This document shows, one piece after another, positions 60,955-64,000 of a stretch of DNA of 64,000 bases (the stretch's first letter is position 1; the number at the start of each line of letters is the position of its first letter). The translations under genes and the position numbers were made by a program. The stretch comes from Phymatolithon calcareum (taxonomy: Eukaryota; Rhodophyta; Florideophyceae; Hapalidiales): positions 992,001 through 1,056,000 of the forward strand of contig OZ345360.1 of assembly GCA_977006965.1 (NCBI GenBank). Direction: 5' to 3'. The notes under the pieces are model-generated. The model was not told where the DNA came from. It saw nothing but the letters and a program-made list of their open reading frames with translations, and did not search any database.

Positions 60955-62616
60955 TTAGGACAGCACATTGGCATGCGAGGCGACAGAGGTAGAGCGCCCC
61001 GATCGACGCGAGTCTCGAGAGTCCCGTCGACGGTGTCCCTGCCTACGCTCCTGACGGCGCCGCCGTTCCTTAACAAAGTCAATCTCTTCTTTTTCCGATA
61101 GTTCCCGAGTATAATTCTGAGGGAAGAATCCAGTACTTCGACGACACCGACCAAACCACCAGCCGGAGTCCGTCTTTTCACTTACTTCAACCACATCACC
61201 CTTGCGGAGTTCAATCTCGTTCGTCTCTCGAGGTGAAAAATCATACATTGCAAGCACTCGCATCCGTACTTCCGGCCTTCCCCCTTGGCCGGTTTCCGAC
61301 GGCACCGTATCGCTGGATCCCTTATCTGCTCTACGACGCCCGTCTTCAGAGAAGTTCACAAGTCGCATACGAGCGGTCACATCAGCAACACTGCCGTTTC
61401 CATTTCCAAGTAAACTGCCACCCCGTTCGCCGCCTACGTCAAAGTCACCGGCAGGTATTCGCTCTCCCGATGAGGTGCTTCCCGATGCGGCCGTACCGGG
61501 CTCCGTAAAAGCACCTCTGAAGCCACCACCGTTTACACGGGTATGTACCTGCCCAAATTGCACATTTCGAGGACTTGACGCACTAAGGTCTGGAAGAGAT
61601 GCGGTGTCCATGTTCGCCGTGGGACGTCGGTCTGGTGTGGCTGCCGCCGGAGCACTTATAGCAAGCTCGCTGCGAGACGGGCGTGGATAGCCCGATGTGC
61701 TATCAACTGGCGAATGAGCTCCCTGTGGTAACGGCGGTGGTGGGGACAGCACGGGGGAGGGCATCGGGTCATCGTCAAAGAAGTCATCCCATTTTTCGCC
61801 AGCAGGCGCACCACCCGGCGGCCCCATCGGCACAGGAGATAGTTCACGGGTCATAGGTGCCACAGCACCATTGAGTTTTTCCACGTCCTCGAGTGACGCA
61901 ACGGAGCACGACGATGCTTCGGCCAGTAGGGAGACGAGAGATTTTAGGGCAGGGGATACGAAATTGCCAAAATTTCGTTCAATGTTGCTAAATTTGCGCA
62001 TGACGTCCGAGTGGTGCATCGCATATACGGCCGACACATCCTTCAGTTCTTTCAACCTCCGTTGCTTCAGTTTTCCCCGCCTGCCGTCTCCTTTCCCGTC
62101 AGTAGCAGTTTTGCGCTGCAGACGTTTCATCTCCGCCAATGCAACTGCACGCTGCTTGATGCCTGCGCGAACTTTCGGAATCTCATCCACGCAACTGCGA
62201 ATGGGCTTCACCACATCGCGATCGTACCTACGCTCGAATCCAGCCCACTGCCCCTGGGACTGCTTCTGCGCGGTGAGAAATGACGAGGCCAGTCCACGGT
62301 GGGCGTCCCTTGCTGAAAAGAACTCATTGAGCTTCTGCGCCACGGCGACGCCAGACTCGGCAACCTTTGCCAGCGCCGCTTTATGTTCGTCCAGCGTGCG
62401 CATGAGCTCGTTGAAACTGCGCTCGGCCTCATCGAAGCGGACGCTGCGTCTGCGGAAAGACGCCTGCTCTTCGTCGTCGCTGGCCTGCGCGGCGGCAAGT
62501 GCGGCGGCTGCATCGGCAAGACTGGCAGGGTTCGGTTCGGTATCGATTTCGCTCGTAGACGCGCTCGGGCCGACGTCGCGGCGCGCGGCGGACGCAGCAC
62601 GAGTGGCGCCCCACAT
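60955..62616 (-). CDS. BAR and SH3 domain protein (amphiphysin/Rvs167-like)
   Basis: 553 residues. A helical BAR-type region spans about 55-275 (FNELMRTLDEHKAALAKVAE, RRYDRDVVKPIRSCVDEIPK, LKELKDVSAVYAMHHSDVMR). BAR dimers sense or generate membrane curvature. The middle is Pro/Ser/Gly-rich with DDFFDDDPMPSP, an acidic motif like those that recruit endocytic partners. An SH3 domain near 455-515 has the expected ALYDF-type motif (VLAMYDFSPRE), GDVVEV, SGWWFGRC and FFPQNY. The combination is that of Rvs167/amphiphysin/endophilin proteins in endocytosis and actin organisation. The start is divergent from UMP1, about 375 bases away. Confidence 0.85.
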   Translation of the reverse strand: MWGATRAASAARRDVGPSASTSEIDTEPNPASLADAAAALAAAQASDDEEQASFRRRSVRFDEAERSFNELMRTLDEHKAALAKVAESGVAVAQKLNEFFSARDAHRGLASSFLTAQKQSQGQWAGFERRYDRDVVKPIRSCVDEIPKVRAGIKQRAVALAEMKRLQRKTATDGKGDGRRGKLKQRRLKELKDVSAVYAMHHSDVMRKFSNIERNFGNFVSPALKSLVSLLAEASSCSVASLEDVEKLNGAVAPMTRELSPVPMGPPGGAPAGEKWDDFFDDDPMPSPVLSPPPPLPQGAHSPVDSTSGYPRPSRSELAISAPAAATPDRRPTANMDTASLPDLSASSPRNVQFGQVHTRVNGGGFRGAFTEPGTAASGSTSSGERIPAGDFDVGGERGGSLLGNGNGSVADVTARMRLVNFSEDGRRRADKGSSDTVPSETGQGGRPEVRMRVLAMYDFSPRETNEIELRKGDVVEVSEKTDSGWWFGRCRRSTGFFPQNYTRELSEKEEIDFVKERRRRQERRQGHRRRDSRDSRRSGRSTSVASHANVLS

Positions 62617-62876
62617 AGGGACGGGCGCGAGGCGGCTCGCGCCGCGAGCAGCGCGGCGAAGGACACTCGCGCAGTGATAGTCAGACCGTGGTCAGGCGTC
62701 TGCCGCCAGGAGGCACAACTCTTCATCGAGCCCTACTCGGCAGGTACATTGTCATACTTGCTAACGGTACCCAAGGACCGATTGTAATTTGGGACTAAAT
62801 TAATTTATGAAAGGTTCTTGTAATTACCGAAAGCTATAATAATTGGAGCCTTTCTATTTGCCTCCAGCATGAAGAT

Positions 62877-62900
62877 GATTCGTTCTCGCGAGAACGAATC
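62877..62900. promoter_or_regulatory. 24-bp palindrome in a divergent promoter region
   Basis: GATTCGTTCTCG is followed by its exact reverse complement, giving a TTCTCGCGAGAA core. It lies 90 bases upstream of the UMP1 ATG and about 260 bases upstream of the BAR-SH3 ATG. A TCTCGCGAGA palindrome is a known promoter element in animals; a similar role here is only a suggestion. Confidence 0.45.
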
Positions 62901-62990
62901 GCGGCATTGCCATTCTTAGCTCAAAAAGGCGTCGCTGGTTGTCTGTCTTCGTCGAAGTTGTAATTCACCAAGTTCGCCACAGTGCTCGAA

Positions 62991-63386
62991 ATGGAGCGCC
63001 CGAGCTCTGTTCCCGTATCCCGCGCCGCGGATGCGTCAACGCACGCCACTCTGCAGTATGAGGCATCCGTGATTCATCCCGTGGAGGAGATCCAGCGTTC
63101 GGCGAAGGTGAACGAACGAAAAACGAAGAGGCAGTTGCAGGCGCTTACGTATGGCGCCGCGATGCCGATGCGACTACAGATGCAAGAGCAGATCCTGTCC
63201 CAGTTCCATCGTCTCCCGGGACTTCCCAGCTCGCACCTCGGCCTTTCCACTCTGTCTGGGCGCGATGAGCAGATCGATGTGGAAGACTACATGGGCCGCC
63301 CTGAGGAATCACCATATATGCCTGTGCACAGCGCTCATGAGATTATGGAGAAGCGCCTTGGTATCCAGGCTCCGAAACCGTTCTAG
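62991..63386 (+). CDS. proteasome maturation factor UMP1/POMP
   Basis: 131 residues from ATG 62991 (the frame extends three codons upstream from a GTG). UMP1 is the short-lived chaperone that assists assembly of the 20S proteasome and is degraded as its first substrate. Family landmarks are visible: SVIHPVEEIQRSAKVNE, YGAAMPMRLQMQEQILSQFH, RLPGLPSSHLGLSTLSG followed by RDEQIDVEDYMG, and the C-terminal PVHSAHEIMEKRLG. The length is normal. No intron. Confidence 0.92.
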   Translation: MERPSSVPVSRAADASTHATLQYEASVIHPVEEIQRSAKVNERKTKRQLQALTYGAAMPMRLQMQEQILSQFHRLPGLPSSHLGLSTLSGRDEQIDVEDYMGRPEESPYMPVHSAHEIMEKRLGIQAPKPF

Positions 63387-63686
63387 GACGCTCGGCTTAA
63401 TAACGGGCGTGTGACACCGATGTACAATTCTGGGAAATTGAACCTTATCCCCGCTCATGAGATAATGGCGATGTGCAATGACACCCAGACCCGCGCCGTT
63501 TTAGAGCGCTCAAGCTGATCAAAGCAGAGTAAACTTTGCGTGACGTTTATTGTACAATTCTACGAAACTGAATCGTTCCACTCTTTATCAGCTATATGTT
63601 CTTTATCACCTACTTCTTCAGACTCAAAACGGTTCCAATGCCGACTTCGAATACACTACTTCCTGTTACTCTTCACTCCTGTCAAC
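63387..63686. other. intergenic region
   Basis: Three hundred bases between convergent UMP1 and phosphoserine phosphatase genes. A short diverged echo of the UMP1 3' region is suggested by repeated GCTCATGAGAT.ATGG and TGTACAATTCT, which may be a partial duplication. Confidence 0.45.
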
Positions 63687-64000
63687 TTAGCTAAGTTGCT
63701 CCTGTTCTTCCTGTGAGAATCCCAACAAATACAAGACCGCAGCCAAGCTTGGAGTGTTGATTCGGAATTGTGCAGCCTCCTGCACGGCAGGTTTCGCATG
63801 GAAAGCAATCCCCAGACCCGCCGTGCCAAGCATCGGCAAGTCATTTGCTCCGTCTCCAATCGCAATAACTTGGTCAAGTGTGATTCGCTCATGCTGCGCA
63901 ATAGTCGACAATAAATCCGCCTTTCGCTGCGCATTCACCACAGGTCCAACAGTTCGTCCAGTGAAACATCCATCCTCACCAACCTCCAGAACATTTGCAT
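63687..64000 (-). CDS. phosphoserine phosphatase (SerB-type), 3' part only
   Basis: The frame is open to the window edge at 64000, so the N-terminus and nucleophile motif are missing. The visible 100 or so residues are the HAD C-terminal part: VGEDGCFTGRTVGPVVNAQR with the Lys-bearing NAQRKADLL, IAIGDGANDLPML (motif IV Asp residues binding Mg2+), GLGIAFHAKP, and LAAVLYLLGF. This matches SerB, which makes serine from phosphoserine in the plastid pathway. No ATG is inside the window. Confidence 0.9.
   Translation of the reverse strand, partial: ANVLEVGEDGCFTGRTVGPVVNAQRKADLLSTIAQHERITLDQVIAIGDGANDLPMLGTAGLGIAFHAKPAVQEAAQFRINTPSLAAVLYLLGFSQEEQEQLS

Noticed and set aside
1-64000. CRISPR arrays, tRNA or rRNA genes
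   Set aside because: I saw no regularly spaced direct repeats and no convincing tRNA or rRNA signatures; microsatellites and inverted repeats account for the repeated sequence. A tRNAscan run would be decisive.

Overview
This is a nuclear fragment from a photosynthetic eukaryote, most likely a red alga (inference). The genes encode eukaryotic proteins (eIF4G, GINS PSF2, MINDY deubiquitinase, UMP1, DnaJ/Ydj1, a mitochondrial pyruvate carrier, PDH E1-alpha, succinyl-CoA ligase beta). They sit beside nucleus-encoded plastid-type proteins (ribosomal protein S1). A gp91phox-type NADPH oxidase carries extra transmembrane helices inserted in its cytosolic half, an arrangement described for red algae. 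Genes are mostly intron-poor. The introns I could place are short (52-127 bp), GT-AG, and many carry a CTAAC-type branch site.

Layout. 1-6800: gene-poor repeat ground with a 40-bp palindrome, a tandem duplication, foldback sequences, and direct plus inverted copies of a short coding-like block. 6806-9709: an intact 967-codon Fanzor, the eukaryotic relative of TnpB, with a 3' hairpin at 9736-9755. 9989-13912: succinyl-CoA ligase beta, a small S/T-P-rich protein and a spliced M19 dipeptidase. 13913-22254: about 8 kb without a recognisable gene, rich in inverted repeats, TACTGTA-type motifs, G-quadruplex-type tracts and microsatellites. 22255-29161: cyclin, PDH E1-alpha, DnaJ/Ydj1, a putative plastid membrane protein and a four-exon MPC2. 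29162-34416: a second mobile-element island with a 1970-bp DDE transposon (decayed transposase, terminal inverted repeats) and a 388-bp foldback element. 34417-39617: MINDY, a Nup42-like CCCH protein, PSF2, an RsmE-type methyltransferase and a cysteine-rich protein. 39618-41338: no clear gene. 41339-57616: eIF4G, a HAD hydrolase, an RHD3/Sey1-like GTPase, an alpha/beta hydrolase, plastid S1, NADPH oxidase and an SDR. 57949-58086: a truncated second Fanzor 3' end. 58315-64000: a DUF493-domain acidic protein, a BAR-SH3 protein, UMP1 and the 3' part of a SerB-type phosphoserine phosphatase running off the window.

The most interesting signal is the Fanzor locus together with its 48-kb-distant remnant. 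The two share the last codons of the protein and a 3' terminal hairpin whose stem is kept by a compensatory base-pair change. That points to a structured RNA or element end under selection. A second theme is one terminal-inverted-repeat family, built on a CCTCAATTGAGG palindrome, found both on the 1970-bp transposon and as a short insertion in the repeats upstream of Fanzor.

The remaining genes are ordinary housekeeping genes on both strands, often as divergent pairs a few hundred bases apart (MPC2 and the plastid protein, PSF2 and RsmE, eIF4G and HAD, alpha/beta hydrolase and S1, BAR-SH3 and UMP1).
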